Source of the DNA: Hygrocybe punicea
Taxonomy: Eukaryota; Basidiomycota; Agaricomycetes; Agaricales; Hygrophoraceae
Length of the DNA: 64,000 bases
NCBI GenBank assembly: GCA_963556145.1
Contig: OY744467.1
Coordinates: forward strand, 3,906,001-3,970,000
Reading direction: 5' to 3'
The notes beneath the pieces are model-generated. The model did not search any database, had not been told where the DNA came from, and was given only the letters and a program-made list of their open reading frames with translations. The position numbers and the translations under genes were made by a program. How positions within the stretch are numbered: position 1 is the stretch's first letter; each line of letters starts with the position of its first letter. Below are positions 34,842 to 46,260 of the stretch, one piece after another.

Positions 34842-37130
34842 GAGTTACTTGTGTTGATCTTCACCGCAATATTTTCCCTCAATAAAACTAGGTTCCCTCC
34901 CACCTGATTTTATTGCATTTATCCGTCCCAAAATACGCAATGTATTTGTGAATCAAATGAAGGTGGATGAGTATTAGATGTTGACGTACACTGCCGGAGA
35001 ACGAAGTCGACCGTTGTGCAATATATCTTGATCAATCAACCAACGACGATCTAGAAGCCGGAGCAGCTAAAAGCGGTACGAGAGCAACATTGGAATACAT
35101 GGCGTAGCGTGTCCCCCCGTTACAGGCGTCCGGACACCGGCGTAGTCGTTGGACATGAGCCCATACATGATGATGAGGTTGGGTTGGTTGAAGTCGAAGT
35201 TAAACACGATCCACGACCCGGCATTCACTGGACGCCAGAGCTAATAGTTATGATACAGCGTAACAGTTTAAGCTGTAAGAGCGCAATGTTGAGAGGACAG
35301 GGCTTTCTACGGAACCGAGGGCCGCCGGTAGACGAAAAGTTGGCCATCAGAAGCGTTGACATGCAGTTAAGGTCGACGTGGGTGTTCAGGTACTCTCATT
35401 AAGTCCGAGCAGTGGGCAGGAGTTGGCGCATATGCATGATGTTCCAAGAAAAATTGTGGTGGCAAAAATGATACAGAGAGATGTCGGCCGAGCGCGTTCA
35501 TATGTCCCTAACGAGACTGAAGATGTTTTGTGTGGACGTCGAGACCGTCAGAAGCCATTCATCGCAGAGGCACTGCTGTAATAGAAGGATGTCCATCAAG
35601 GCGACAGGGCATGTCGAAGCAAAATTGAGTCAGAAAAGGGGTGAGGTTGACAATGACAAATGTAGAAATACGTCCCACAGCCATCGTTTGTTCCAGCATG
35701 CTTTGCTGTAGCACAGCCAAGTGAAGACGGGGAGGGGGCTAGGCTGAGATAACACGCCTTCATGGTTAAATAATTGGCGGAGACGACGGTGATTTAGAGG
35801 TTGGTTGGCTTGTCGGGGTTTGTTTTTCGGATTCCAGGCCTAGGGTTGGGGCCACCGCTTTTCAAGTTGTCGCTTGAGGGGGACTCAGAGCTGACAGTAC
35901 AATCTCATCTTGCTCAGCTTCGATGGCTGCGGCGGAATTTTCTCGTTCTCTGTCGATTGTCTTGTCTTGTCTCGACGTCAACCCTCCGCTGCGGTAGCCA
36001 GGCTTCTTGGCGACGATATCCGTAGACTTTGACCAGTTCACCTGCAACGCCACCTAAATTTCACTAGCCTTTGGCTGGCGAGACCCGAGTAATTTGCCAT
36101 GATGTCCCTCACGGGGGGAGCACCGAGATCAAAATCCAGATGGCCAGAAGCTCAGTTGGTCTTTTCCTCTTGCACTCGGAGTGTCTTCAGGTGACATCCT
36201 ACGGTTTTTCACCGTTTCCTACGGTTGTAAGCTTCACACTCACGATCTGGGAGAATTTCGGATTTCATGACCCAGCGCCGAACAGGACCGAGGTTGGGAA
36301 ACGTTTGGTGAGTAGTCCCTCTCCGTTCCCTATTTTCGGTAGAGAATCTTTTGCAATGGCTATCAGACGGGAATTTGTCTTGCGGTCTTTTGAGTATAAT
36401 ATGCTTGATATCCACAATGATTGGCGGAGGAGGGGACCGACGCTGGCGGCAGTCTTGAACCGTCTTGATGTCTTGGTCACACTCTTGTGGTTTTCTAGGC
36501 ATTTTCTGGCACTTGCCTGCATTCATTGAGTGAATCGTTTCGTTTGTGATGGCTGAACTGCCTTACCCACAGGGGAGTGTCACGATGGTGTTACATATCG
36601 TGACATTCGTGACATCAAATGAGTCACACTTCGATGGAGAAGCAGAGTTTTGGGTGCGATGCGAACCATTGGGATTTCAGCTTTATAAAGCGGTTATTGG
36701 TTGCTAATGAAGCAACTGGTCGCGTTGTGACCGCACAGATGTTCGACAAGACCGTAGGCTCAGCTGGGAATGGCCTTGACTGACCATACGCGAAATTCTT
36801 CCTGATTTCTGAGTGGCCCAAGTGTCCATTTGCCTGCGACGTGGATCCATCGCTTCAGTGCCGCGTTCCTGTAGCCGTTGTCGAGGAAACTGATCGACGG
36901 AGAGAGGTCGAGCAATCAGAAGTTGGCCGGACGGAAGCAATTTTGAAAAAATTATTGACCCTCATTTTGTCAGGTTCCGTGCCTCGCATTGGGCAAAGCT
37001 CTATCTCAATGTGGATCTCCGATGCTCGGTCCCCGTTTTTTGTGCCCACAATCTAAAAATTAGAACTCTTGGGGGTTTCACCTTCTTTTCTGCCTCGCTC
37101 TTTGGCTCCCTTCTCCTCATCCACATTTCC
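34842..37130. other. Gene-poor stretch, possible decayed coding sequence
   Basis: About 2.3 kb without a gene I can support. On the minus strand at about 35260-35070 a stretch reads like a protein (NAGSWIVFNFDFNQPNLI...) but is surrounded by stops. Plus-strand ORFs at 36071-36529 and 36600-36700 have ordinary composition but no motif and no splice continuation that I could follow. A 9-bp inverted repeat (TGTCACGAT ... ATCGTGACA) lies at about 36578-36605. The region could be a relic or part of an unrecognised gene. Confidence 0.35.
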
Positions 37131-37138
37131 AGCCTCAC

Positions 37139-37685
37139 CAATTTATTTTAATGAGATTGAGAACCTGCGAACCTCACCTGCCTTCCTTTTCGCTCGTGAT
37201 GACTTGCTCCATGTATTCGTCATGGTCGCCTCCCTGTCACTCTTATCATTTAGGACGGTCCCATCCACACTTGGGACACCTGTCTTCGCGACATGAAATC
37301 TTGATGGTGAGCTATGATTCCGTTACGCTACACTGAGTGTTGCTCCTAATGTACCCTCAAGCGAACCATTGATCGTCGATATGAGGACGACGGCTCCCTT
37401 ACAGCTACGGTAAGTTATTCCGAAAATCCACCATTGGTCTAATTTCCCATGCAGCAATAGCTTACCGCCATCGGAGAAGCAAGTGCAGTGGTTCTTGATG
37501 CACCCGTATCTGCGAAAATTGAAAGTAACCACAAAGGAAGGGCTCGACGTTTCTCCTTGTGGATCATGGTAAAATTTGTGTTTTTATTTTGTGGTATGTT
37601 GATTCTGACGCGACGATTGGCACAGGGTTTGGCATTTGCGGTCAAGCAGAAGCTCCGAGTGGCTCAACGCAAAGGCCAGGCTTAA
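37139..37685 (+). CDS. Uncharacterised spliced ORF (3' part of a gene)
   Basis: Four exons can be joined in one frame by good signals. The first (to about 37190) reads IENLRTSPAFLFAR. After a 58-nt intron ending ATTTAG comes SHPHLGHLSSRHEILM (about 37253-37308). After a GTGAGC...CTCAAG intron comes RTIDRRYEDDGSLTAT (to about 37408). After GTAAGT...CAATAG comes LTAIGEASAVVLDAPVSA and NHKGRARRFSLWIM (to about 37567). A last intron ending GGCACAG leads to GLAFAVKQKLRVAQRKGQA and TAA at 37683-37685. The conserved-looking text and in-frame splicing argue for a real gene. The 5' end is not resolved and I do not recognise the family. The minus strand here also has donor-like sites, so the direction is not absolutely certain. 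Confidence 0.45.
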
Positions 37686-37940
37686 TAAGTCTTGGCGTTT
37701 TTTGATGGTACATGTACAATGAACATTGACTTCACTACAATACTCGATATAAATTCATTATCTTGGTAGACTGGTGCTCGACGAGCGTAGTATTGCCAAC
37801 GTGAGGGAAACATAACACCAGAGCGAGGGAGCACAGCAATTGTATTTTAGAGCAAACAATTTCAAGCTACAGCTGATGTCGCTAAACGATGAAGTATGAA
37901 ATATCGAACGAGCAGCTGCGGGTTGCACTCACCAAGTGAA

Positions 37941-38132
37941 CTAATGCTTCCCCCCTGCCTTACTTGCACTTGCATATACATTGTCTGCAATAACGTAGGC
38001 GGTGAAGGCGACAACTGCGATTCCAAACCCGGGAAAGATATTACGGAACATTGCGCGGTTGGAGAAAACTGGATGTTTCCGCCAGGCTTCCCTCCTTGCC
38101 CAAGGATCGCGGAAGAGGGGAATATTGGACAT
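37941..38132 (-). CDS. NADH dehydrogenase (complex I) B12/NDUFB3 subunit
   Basis: Small accessory subunit in the membrane arm of mitochondrial complex I. The product is 63 residues, MSNIPLFRDPWARREAWRKH and onward. The family core DPWARREAWR is followed by a single TM helix (FPGFGIAVVAFTAYVI), and it ends KAGGKH with TAG at 37941-37943. A 5'UTR intron (donor about 38186, acceptor CCACAG directly before the ATG) is likely: the upstream exon has no ATG and stops in the frame that would join. The gene is divergent from TOP1, with 257 bp between starts. Its presence implies a complex I-containing fungus. Confidence 0.88.
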   Translation of the reverse strand: MSNIPLFRDPWARREAWRKHPVFSNRAMFRNIFPGFGIAVVAFTAYVIADNVYASASKAGGKH

Positions 38133-38388
38133 AACTGTGGAGTATTAGTATCACGACAATATTGCTATATTCTATATTCGTACTGACTTGATTATTATCG
38201 GCGAGGACTTTGGGATACGTGACGGGATGACTTTGTGATGCAATTCAGGGCCGGCTCAGTGACACTTGGCCAAAACAAAAACTAATTTGGGACAGCTCAG
38301 CCGTCCCTTCATCACTCTGCCGCACTCCCACCCACCCAACTCACTGTGAAAACCTATTTGCCGGGTTCCCTGATATTCGATCTAAATA

Positions 38389-41300
38389 ATGTCCAGCGAT
38401 TCAGCCATGCTTTCAGATGATGACCAGCCTTTAATTCCGACATCTGCGTTGAACTCCTATAGCCGCCACGTCGCCACGAAGGAGAACGGGCATGTTAACG
38501 GTGATACAGAGAATTATTCAATGAGCGAAGACGACAGGCCCCTTGTGCGTACAGATCGCGTCGTATTAATATGTGCAGTCGTGTTTCACATCAATTCTTT
38601 TCCAGTCGCAATCGACACGAATCAAATCGGAACCCGCCACTTCTAGTACTCGTTCAATGAAGCGAAAGAAACCGGTGTATGCAGAATTTTCTAGTGACGA
38701 AGACACTCCCCTGGCCTCTTCACCTGCCAGGCAAGCAATATCCTCAGCAATTCCTAGGACAGCTGCCGTCAAGGCTTCCGCAGTAGCCTCGAAGGAGAAC
38801 GGGAAGGCAAAACGAAAAGTTCAAAAGGTGGAATCCAGCGATGAGGATGATAATCCCCAGGAAACTTCTAAGAAGAAGCAATCGTCTAACTCGAGAAAGA
38901 CGAAGGCGCGTCCGAAAAAGAAAGCGAAGAAAGATGAGAGCGATGACGTGCGTCGTTCCGATGATGATGAACCACCTCAGAAGAACCCAGCCAAAACCAG
39001 AAGGAAGCGTCAACCCAAGATAGACAGCGATGTCGATGAACCTATGTCGGAAGAGGACAAACCTATCACGAAAAAGGCTTCTGCCAAAAAGATTTCGAGG
39101 AAGCCAGCCAAGAACGAAGATTTATCCGGAGCCGAGACCCCCAAACCCAAGAGGACTTCTGGGACGGCGACGAAGGGGTCGAATGGCAGTCCGAAGAAAG
39201 GAAAGGGGAAGAAAAGGGGCGAGGGCCAGGAGGAGGCGGAGGACGACGACGGGGAGGAGGAAGAGGAGGAAGTCTTCAAGTGGTGGGAAGCGGGCGATCC
39301 GGATGGTGACGCCTCCATAAAATGGCAGACTCTCGAACACAACGGTGTCATCTTCCCGCCTCCTTACGAACCATTACCTCCCGATGTCAGAATGAAGTAT
39401 AACGGTATATTCAATTTACCCTTTACTGGATAATTTATCTTACCCCCTTTCCTGAAGGCAAATCTATAAACCTCCCTCCAGCCGCCGAGGAGGTTGCTGG
39501 GTTTTATGCTGCTATGTTAGAAACCGATCATGCACAGGACGCCACTTTCAACAAAAATTTCTTTGAGGACTGGAAGACCGTTCTGAAACAAAATCCACCA
39601 GTTTGTCGCGATATTTCGTGCATTGTTCATGCGTTGTCTGACTTGTAACATGCCAAAGCTTGACGGGACCAAGATAGACAAGTTCGACCTTTGCGATTTC
39701 CGTCCCATGTATGAGTATTTTGAGACGGAGAAGGCCAGGAGAAAAGCCTTGTCGGCTGCTGACAAGAAAGAGCTCAAGAAGACCAAAGATGCCTTCGAAC
39801 TCAAGTACATAACCTGTCTCTTGGATGGCCGAAAAGAGAAGGTTGGGAATTTCAGAGTTGAACCTCCAGGCTTATTCAGAGGCCGTGGCGATCATCCCAA
39901 GAAAGGAGCGCTCAAGGTTTGTGGAAACCGGGAAACAATCACAATATGGAAATTGATACGCTTCGACTAGTTTCGCGTGCGTCCTGAAGACATCACGTTG
40001 AACATTGGGCAGGGGGCTCCTATTCCTGTGCCTAACATGCCCGGCACATGGAAACACATCCAGCACGATCAGACCGTTACTTGGCTTGCCAACTGGACCG
40101 AAAACGTCAATGGAAATCATAAATATGTTTTCTTAGCGGCTGGTAGCTCCCTCAAGGGTCAGAGTGACATGCTGAAATTCGAGAAGGCCCGCGAACTTAA
40201 GGTCAATATTGGGATAGCGGGTTAGTGACCGTCCTGATATAATTTAATTACAGAAATACGTTGATCGTATACGGCAAGATTATAACGAGGAACTGAAATC
40301 CAAAGTCATGGCTGACCGCCAGCGCGCAACTGCCATGTATTTCATCGATAAATTGGCGCTCAGGGCTGGTAACGAGAAAGGGGAGGACGAAGCAGACACT
40401 GTCGGTTGCTGTTCCTTGCGCTGCGAGCACGTCACGTTAGAGGCGCCAAATTTCATCATATTCGACTTCTTGGGTAAAGATTCGATTCGATACTACAATC
40501 GTGTAGCTGTCGAGGCCCAGATATTCAAGAATATCCGCATATTTAAAGAAAACAAGAACGACGACGACAGCTTATTTGATCGCGTCAACGTGAGGATCCT
40601 TCTTAGCATGGCTTACGACATAATACTGAACAATAAGAACAGACACTAACGCTCAATAAGCACTTGGCCTCTTACATGAAGGGTCTAACTGCAAAGGTCT
40701 TCCGTACCTACAATGCTTCAATAACTTTCCAGGAACAACTCGACCAGAAATCTCTTGAGAACGCAACTTTACAGGAAAAGCTCAATGCGTATAATCAAGC
40801 CAATCGCATGGTGGCCATTCTTTGTAACCATCAGCGCAGCGTCCCCAAAACCCATGAACAATCAATGGAAAAAATGAGAAGCCGTGTAGGTGATCTTCTT
40901 GAATGATCTTGGCGCAAGCAGCTGATCAGATTGTACGATAGCTCCTGGGTTTCAAATACGATCGCATGAAGCTTCGTCATGCCCTCTTTGGCGTCGATTC
41001 CAAATACAAAAAGAATAAAAAGTATGCTGACGATGAATCGGATCTGGATGACGAATGGATCGAAAGTCACGAAGACCAAATGAAAGCCAAAGAGATCGAG
41101 AAGGCGGAAAAAAAATTCGCTAAGGATAACGACAAGTTGGTCGAAGAAGGTAACGTTGCCCAACAGGATTCGGTCTTACAGAAAAGGATAGCAGACATCG
41201 AGGCCGACTACCGGAGACTAGCGAAGGAACGAGGAACCGGGAAAGCATCGTTAAAGCGGGAAAAGGCTACCGACAAAATTGAACAAAACATCGATAAGTT

Positions 41301-41677
41301 GGACGATACGATCAAAGCTTTCAAATTGCAGATAGACGATAGAGACGCTGGCAAGGAGGTAGCTCTAGGTACAAGGTGTGTATGACTTTTCTCCTGGGAG
41401 CTGATGCTTACCACGTTCATAGTAAAATTAATTACTTGGACCCTCGGTGAGTCTCATACGGCTGGGTGTTCCATTCTCACTCACAGCCACTGCGTTTAGG
41501 ATTACCGCTGCCTGGTGTAAGACACATAATGTCCGTATCGAGAAAGAGAAAATCTTTTCTAAGGCACTTCTCATTAAATGTGAGCATGCAATTATGGCGA
41601 ATTGTCACTCTGATCCAACCAATATTGCTTATGCAGTTCCTTGGGCTATGGAAGTGGACAAAGACTGGAAATTTTAA
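38389..41677 (+). CDS. TOP1: DNA topoisomerase I (type IB)
   Basis: Nuclear enzyme that relaxes DNA supercoils through a 3'-phosphotyrosine intermediate. The N-terminus (38389-39270) is a long Lys/Ser/Glu-rich tail with NLS-like runs. The core begins [20 protein letters not shown] (about 39280). It continues with the [10 protein letters not shown] region (39700), [16 protein letters not shown] (40050), [20 protein letters not shown] (40350), and [20 protein letters not shown] (40685-40745), which holds a catalytic Arg. A charged linker follows at 40960-41370. The active-site Tyr is in SKINYLDPR, encoded by a 24-nt microexon (41423-41446). The C-terminus after a 57-nt intron (41580-41636) is [13 protein letters not shown], stop at 41677. 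The sequence [10 protein letters not shown] carries two extra residues (EK) relative to the usual IEKIFSK. Confidence 0.96.
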
Positions 41678-41869
41678 CCTGCAGCACCTAATCTGCCATA
41701 CACTTGGCGCTCTCCGTATTTTTATTTTCGATCACAGGAACAAAGTGACATTGGTCAACTTTCACGCCTGTTTGGTTATAGAAAACATAGTTCGATTTTT
41801 TATCAGAAGTATTAGTCGTGCATAACAGCCAAGGCCTCACGTGCCCGTATTGTCAGCTGTATTTTGACT

Positions 41870-44045
41870 ATGAACACTCGTACAGGACCAACCTCCTTCG
41901 CGTCCCGCACAACATTCGAGGTGAAAATTCTGAGTTTTGATTGCGACATACCTAACTTGAAGGTTAGGCGCTTGCTGTCGATTTTGGTGAGGAAAGTGAG
42001 GAGGAACAAGGCCCAGAGCCCGAGGTAGAACCTTCACCTGACAGGTCAGGCTTTATGATTTGGATTGGTGCGATGATTTTCTTAAATTTCGCATGTATAC
42101 AGTGTACCCCGAGTTGAAGCTAAGCTTTCGAAGTCTGCTCAAAAGAAAGCCACTCGAGCTTCGCGACACGAAAAGAAACAAGTTTTCACAAAATCACACC
42201 GCAATGAGTCTCCACATACCGATTCATCAGCTTCTGTTGTCTCGTCTCAACAGCTACCACACCCTCCAGCTGGGGCGCCTGCCAATCCATTCAAGTCAGC
42301 GAGCCAGGCAGAACCGCCAGTAAGAACGTCGGTTGCGCCGGGCTCTAGTCTTCTACGTGATTTCGTTCCGCCTGCCATAAATCAAAGTGACTCGCGGGAG
42401 GCCCCTAACTCGGAGACAACGCCCCCCACAATACCTCTTATTGAAATATCGACCCGGCCGGGTGTGCCTAGTGCCTTTGGCAAACAGCTGCGAGAAGTTG
42501 AGCGCCGAGACGAGAGAACATCACTCCCTCTGACAAATATTGATCAAGAGTCTGAAAAAATGAAGGAGAAGAAGAGGCAGAACGTTTTGACACGCACATT
42601 ATGGACATTTATTATGATTGGCGGGTTCGTTGGTAAGCTGTAGTCATTTACCCTCCGCTTCCCCTTAATGATTCACTCTCTGTTCTAGGTCTACTACTCC
42701 TTGGTCATGCGTATATGGTTCTTCTGGTGATCCTTTGCCAAACCCTCGTTTACCGAGAGGTCACAGCGCTCTTCTCGCTCAAGTCTTCCAAACCGGAATT
42801 GGATGATGAATCGAAAGGCAAGGACCCCTGGAGCAAAACACTTAATTGGTACTTTTTCGCTGTCACGAATTACTTCTTATACGGGGAGAGTATCATTTAC
42901 TATTTCAAGGTAACGAATTCAAGCGTGCTGTCCTTATGCAGCTCTACTGAAACTGTAGTTTTTTTTCTAGCACGTAGTTTTTGCAGATGCTCAGCTACTC
43001 CCTTTCGCTACGAACCATCGCATTATCAGCTTCACACTCTATACAATTGGTTTCGTTGGGTTTGTGATGTCTTTGAAGAAGGGATATTTGAAGCAGCAGT
43101 TTGGGCTATTTTGCTGGGTGCATATGAGCTTATTGCTCATCGTGGTTTCAAGGTATGCTCACCATCGATGAACCCACCTGCTGTTCTCGTCTGAAACGGA
43201 ATTAGCCATTTCATCGTAAACAATATTCTGGAAGGCCTCATCTGGTTCTGGGTGCCTGCTTCCCTTGTTATTTGCAATGACGTATTTGCATACGTTTGGG
43301 GGATCACTACAGGGAGGACGCCACTTATCAAGCTTTCGCCGAAGAAGACCGTCGAAGGCTTCGTGGGCGCTTTCTGGAGCACAATTCTTTTCGGGATCAT
43401 TTGGGGCACATATTTCATGCGTTATGATTATATGATATGCCCCGTGCACGACCTTGGTGTCAGTGCATGGAGCTTAAGCAAGTGTTCTCCGAATCCCATC
43501 TTCGTATGGAGGGAGTGGCAGATCTGGGCGCCGTTGGCCATGTTCTTGTCTACCCTCGTTCGTAGTGCATCTTTATTATTTTGATGATCGGATCACTAAC
43601 CTGATTCTGGTTGGACAGCTCGGTCGTACAATTACGATTATTCCCTACGCACCATATCATTTTCACTTGTTATGCATGTCCTGCTTTGCATCGCTAGTAG
43701 CACCTTTTGGAGGATTTTTTGCTTCCGGGTTCAAACGCGCATTCAAGATCAAAGATTTTGGTGCCAGTATTCCAGGTCACGGGGGGATGACAGATCGGAT
43801 GGATTGCCAGTATGTTGTCCAACCCTCAGAGACTTGACTTCTTAACCTCTTATCATGTCTGCAACCTTAGATTTTTGATGGGCGTCTTTACTTACGTCTA
43901 CTACAGCAGTTTGATTCGGGAGCACCATGTTACAGTCGGATCAATACTTCAGACCATTGTGAGCGGTTTGACGGTGGAGGAGCAAATGGAGTTGATTAGA
44001 GATTTAAGAAGGTATTTGGCGGGTCAAGGCATTTCTATTGAATGA
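41870..44045 (+). CDS. CDS1: Phosphatidate cytidylyltransferase (CDP-diacylglycerol synthase)
   Basis: Integral ER enzyme making CDP-diacylglycerol from phosphatidic acid and CTP, the branch point to PI, PS and cardiolipin. The start was placed by splicing: [17 protein letters not shown] (41870-41920), an intron ending GGTTAG, then [15 protein letters not shown] and a second intron ending GTATACAG into a basic, Ser/Pro-rich N-terminus. TM segments begin at about 42595 ([19 protein letters not shown]). Later blocks are [28 protein letters not shown]-like [18 protein letters not shown], and the PROSITE signature [20 protein letters not shown] followed by GMTDRMD (43740-43805). The last exon ends GQGISIE at 44045. 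The gene is convergent with RPS23, 91 bp apart. Confidence 0.95.
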
Positions 44046-44136
44046 CATTTAGACCACACTGTCGATTATCAATTGATGAAGCATCATGCATGATGATTCG
44101 TAGGGCAAAGCCTAACGATGCAGTACAGCATGACAT

Positions 44137-44814
44137 TTACGACCTCGGCTTTTCCTGAATGTAGGCCGAGATGATATTAGTAGATAGCGACATGGACCGC
44201 TCGCGGCGTACCTTCTTTTCTTTCCAAAGAGCAAGCAGACCAACACCCGACACCTTGACTACTTTGAAGCGCACACCTGGAATATCACCTTTGGCTTTTC
44301 CGCGCCGACCGAAACCAGAGATAAGGACTTCGTCGTTCTCGTCGACAAAGTTCAGGCAACCGTCATTCTATGCAGAAGTGGCAAGACATCAGATATTGAA
44401 TGTTTGCCAACAACCGGTAGCACGCACAGGAACGAAAGCAACGACCTTTTTGCCGTTTTTAATCAGCTGCACGCGCACACATTTGCGAACGGCAGAGTTG
44501 GGTTGTTTCGCTTCAATTCCAACTTTCTCTAGGACAATTCCCTTGGCGTGCGACGACCCTCCTGTTGGCGAAGTTTTGTAGATGTTGCCAAGAGCGCGTT
44601 TTTTGTAAGCTTTGTCTGCCTGATTGATTTGGAAGATAGATATATAAGAAAGAAAGGAACGATAGTTGGTTCCAACTGACCCAGCGATTTGCTCGTCGGT
44701 CGGTGCGGAGTTTTCGGGCTGCTTGAAGTCCACGAGGTTTGTTGGCTAATGAAAAATGACAACTGGTCAGCAAATAACAAAATTGATTGGTAGACGGTTC
44801 GACATACAACCCAT
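44137..44814 (-). CDS. RPS23: 40S ribosomal protein uS12 (Rps23)
   Basis: Decoding-centre protein of the small ribosomal subunit. Five coding exons: the first is only four bases (ATGG, 44814-44811). It joins to CC AAC AAA, giving [20 protein letters not shown], then [20 protein letters not shown] and [20 protein letters not shown]. After an intron come [20 protein letters not shown] and [19 protein letters not shown], and a final exon gives EKPRS with TAA at 44137-44139. The PNSA loop, where the conserved proline is hydroxylated in other eukaryotes, is intact. The N-terminal MANKPRG replaces the more common MGKGKPRG. The gene is densely intron-split at its 5' end, as is usual for fungal ribosomal protein genes. 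Confidence 0.96.
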
Positions 44815-45144
44815 TCTTGCTATCGAATGTTGACTTGTAGCTAATGAACACGAACCTTAATCAGAAACTGTTACAGTTGTATCGCCAAAATAGGTCATAC
44901 TATCACATGCCCTTTTACCAATCTGCAGCAAAATTTTACATAAGCTTAGTGGGTTTCAAACATTTTTTAAATATTTTATTTACACCAGGGGGCTCATAAA
45001 AAGGGAGATAATCATATGAAAATATGGGGTTCTGTCAAACCTTGAGAACTGGGTCTGAAGTTAGCATGGCCTTCAGATTGAGGAAGCACTTTTGGTGTTT
45101 CTCAGTCCATATGTTGGCCAGTTTTATGCATTGCAGGGCTGCAC

Positions 45145-45300
45145 GGTGTAGTAGGGACTAGGGGTCCTACTGGTGCCTCAGTGGTCTCGGGGTGGTGTGA
45201 CAAGCTGAAGTCTCATATCCTATCTAAGACATCATGTAATCCTACGGAACAATCACGTGATCTACTAGTAGTAGTGGGGCACTACCCACTACTACAATGG
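45145..45300. repeat. Short palindromic insertion in the gypsy remnant
   Basis: GTAGTAGTGGG and CCCACTACTAC form a perfect 11-bp stem around a 6-nt loop (45268-45295). A second weaker stem of related sequence (AGTAGGGAC / GGTCCTACT) lies at about 45150-45175. Together they may be a miniature inverted-repeat element that landed between two reverse transcriptase blocks. Confidence 0.4.
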
Positions 45301-45799
45301 TAGGTGGACTTCCCTGTGTCCTTTGGGACATCAGTGGTCCACAGGAGGTCAGAGAGTGGCTGTGCCAGTTTGGCATAGCTGCAGATGAGGTCTCTGAAGA
45401 AGCCAGTTAGCCCAAGGAAGCTAGAGAGCAAGGAGGTCAGGTGGTGGGCACCAGTTGACCACCACCATTAGCTTAGCCTCATCCACTTGGATGCTGTTGG
45501 GGCCTACCTTGGAGCCAGCAAAGATCATTTCTGTCATGAAGAATTTGGACTTCTTTGCTGAGAGTGACATGCCTGTCCCATGAACTCACTGGAGGAAGTG
45601 CCTTGTGCGACCCAGCACATTGTTGAAGTTGTCACCTGCCATGCTGCCATCGTTGACAAAGAGCTCAAGTTGCAGGGCTATTAGGATGTCACCAAGGTTT
45701 TCCATGGTGACATTGTAGAGGCTCTGGATCCCCTGGATCTGTATCCTCTTCATATCCCACTTTGTTCCTGACCATTTCCATTCCATTATCATCAATTCC

Positions 45800-46260
45800 A
45801 CTCAATTCCAGTCTTGTCTACCGATTCCGGTCCAGATTCTGACTCTGGAATAATTCCTATTGACCATGCAATGTTCCTAATGACCCAGAATTAGTATGTA
45901 TCTATTTGTATAATGTATATCTTTGTTTCCTGTTTCCTGGTACATAGCACTTTACTCCTGTCTCACTCTCCACTCCATCCCCTATCATATACAGCCTTCG
46001 CTTGTAGTACATGGTTACTACAGCACAGGATTCCACCAGTTGTATAAAAGTTGTACTTTTACACATAAGAGATAGAGATTATTACAGCACCTCAGTTCTA
46101 CACTTTAGTTTCCTCTTTGTCCTTTCCCCCACACTTCCCCTCTGTTCTGGAACCCCCAGATCTGGGTAGGATTGAACCAAGACATCTCTATAGAAAGCCT
46201 AGGACTCCTACAATCACTTCTTAGCTAATCATCCCTTTCTGTAGATTCCTCTTCCAGATC
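45800..46260 (-). mobile_element. Insertion with tRNA-like promoter boxes (SINE-like?)
   Basis: A segment of about 460 bp interrupts the reverse transcriptase between MPFGLTGA and LGDILIAL. On the minus strand it has an A-box-like TAGCTAAGAAGTG (46227-46215) and a B-box-like GGTTCAATCCT (46178-46168), 49 nt apart, roughly the tRNA spacing. Towards its 3' side is a TATA-like stretch near 46045. A tRNA-derived SINE or a solo LTR are both possible. The box matches are imperfect and the ends are not defined. Confidence 0.35.

Noticed and set aside
36071..36529. 152-codon plus-strand ORF
   Set aside because: Ordinary composition but no recognisable family, no supporting introns, and a competing minus-strand ORF of similar length.
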